Source: JAVVUJ01 sp964582545
GTDB lineage: Bacteria; Bacillota; Clostridia; Peptostreptococcales; Anaerovoracaceae
Assembly (NCBI GenBank): GCA_964582545.1
Contig: CAZOSB010000033.1
Location: 1 to 24,549 of the forward strand
Length of the DNA: 24,549 nt
Reading direction: 5' to 3'
The notes below the pieces were generated by a model. That model saw only the letters and a list, made by a program, of their open reading frames with translations, ran no database searches and had not been told where the DNA came from. Below, in pieces: positions 23,821 to 24,549 of this stretch; position 1 is the stretch's first letter; each line of letters begins with the position of its first letter. Made by a program: the position numbers and the translations under genes.

Positions 23821-24300
23821 TCACCAGCCATAAACAACAAAATAAGTCAGATGCATTAATAGTGTAGTGTAAATTCCCCAACATATGTTAGCAATATTAA
23901 TTTTATTTCTATTTTTAATATAAGTAATTAAGCCCAAAATTAACAAAATATATCCTAAACAAATAACAACCATTATCACTTTATAAATACCTAATGCAAA
24001 CATAATAAGCATTAAATTTGTGACCAGTTGTATAATGCATGTAAATATTTCTATCTCTGCTAAGTCTTTGTAATATCCACCCTGCAAGCTTTTATAGATA
24101 TTAATAAAGGTAGCGTAGATTAAAGTAGCAAAGATAGTACCTACAGCAATGGCTAAAAAAAGAGCTAATGAAGAGATTTCTTCATCGTATATTTGATAAA
24201 GATTTCTAAGCATAAAAATTTGTCCTATCAAATATATAATACTTATTATAAAAATGGATTTAATAAGTACAAATGACATAACCTTATTGCTAAATATCAT
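23821..24300 (-). CDS. Polytopic membrane protein, unknown function
   Basis: 159 aa with about five hydrophobic helices at residues 9-30, 44-66, 84-103, 106-126 and 135-156. Short polar loops separate them (YQIYDEEIS, YKSLQGGYYKDLAE, KNRNKIN). AAGGTGG lies upstream of the ATG, and a promoter is visible at 24407-24435. It precedes the split secreted-protein gene by 76 bp on the same strand. A membrane protein next to a secreted one could be a transporter or immunity-type partner, but nothing specific supports this. Confidence 0.65.
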   Translation of the reverse strand: MIFSNKVMSFVLIKSIFIISIIYLIGQIFMLRNLYQIYDEEISSLALFLAIAVGTIFATLIYATFINIYKSLQGGYYKDLAEIEIFTCIIQLVTNLMLIMFALGIYKVIMVVICLGYILLILGLITYIKNRNKINIANICWGIYTTLLMHLTYFVVYGW

Positions 24301-24406
24301 TACACACCACCTTCTTACGCTAATAATTTTTTTATAATTGAAGGAAATCTAATCATTGAAAATATTTTTTCGTAAGAATAGGTTTTCTCAATCAGGAATT
24401 TAATTT

Positions 24407-24435
24407 TGTATATCTTTATCCATAACCTTTGTCAA
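24407..24435 (-). promoter_or_regulatory. Promoter of the 23821-24300 gene
   Basis: TTGACA (24435-24430), 17-bp spacer, TATACA (24412-24407) on the minus strand. The leader would be about 100 nt. The remaining right edge of the window (24436-24549) shows no gene. Confidence 0.55.
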
Positions 24436-24549
24436 AATTTTATTTACCAAAGATTTCTACCCCACAATCATAAACATCCCCCCATTCATACAGTTTTTAT
24501 AACAATCATGCAATGCACAATTAGTTAACGTCTAATAAGATACTGTTTG

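Noticed and set aside
1..24549. tRNA genes, riboswitches, known defence or toxin-antitoxin modules
   Set aside because: None recognised by eye on either strand; a covariance-model scan would be needed to exclude small RNAs.

Overview
The window looks like chromosomal DNA of a strictly anaerobic, low-GC Gram-positive bacterium of the class Clostridia. The evidence is a single-chain pyruvate:ferredoxin oxidoreductase, a three-subunit NAD-linked [FeFe] hydrogenase, strong GGAGG ribosome-binding sites, sigma-A-type promoters (TTGACA/TATAAT) and AT-rich intergenic DNA. Genus cannot be fixed from the sequence.

Left edge (1-900). Nothing here is convincingly protein-coding. Read on the minus strand, it holds four near-consensus promoters in tandem (-10 boxes at 122, 250, 381 and 512), three of them embedded in a 131-bp tandem repeat. 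They fire leftward into a leader with stem-loops and a boxA-like TGAACCTTGAAAAC. This is the layout expected upstream of an rRNA operon whose 16S gene would lie just beyond position 1.

Energy-metabolism block (900-12,070). In order: an NhaC-type Na+/H+ antiporter (+), pyruvate:ferredoxin oxidoreductase nifJ (-, convergent with nhaC over a shared 18-bp-stem terminator), an AI-2E-family membrane protein (+), and a tightly packed hydC-hydB-hydA operon (+) closed by a terminator. PFOR would supply reduced ferredoxin. HydABC would oxidise ferredoxin and NADH together to make H2, or run in reverse. NhaC links proton and sodium gradients.

Right half (12,100-24,549). Every gene is on the minus strand. 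After a DUF1836 protein come two or three lipoproteins, several small membrane proteins, secreted proteins and a DUF2812-like membrane protein, most of unknown function. An IS21-family element (16,128-18,593) is flanked by an 8-bp duplication. Removing it restores a 146-codon membrane-protein gene in frame.

Decay is the main theme of the right half. istA has an in-frame TGA where a Cys codon is expected. A secreted protein is split by an in-frame TAA. A second exported-type protein has an upstream in-frame TAA and a likely frameshift near its 3' end. A 244-aa ORF has a likely 3' frameshift. Several unlabelled gaps contain protein-like gene remnants without starts. I read this half as a decaying accessory island of exported and membrane proteins. 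I did not find a convincing new multi-gene system. The best leads are the tandem promoter array, the cleanly reconstructed IS21 insertion, the TGA-plus-hairpin in istA, and the palindromes that overlap start signals.
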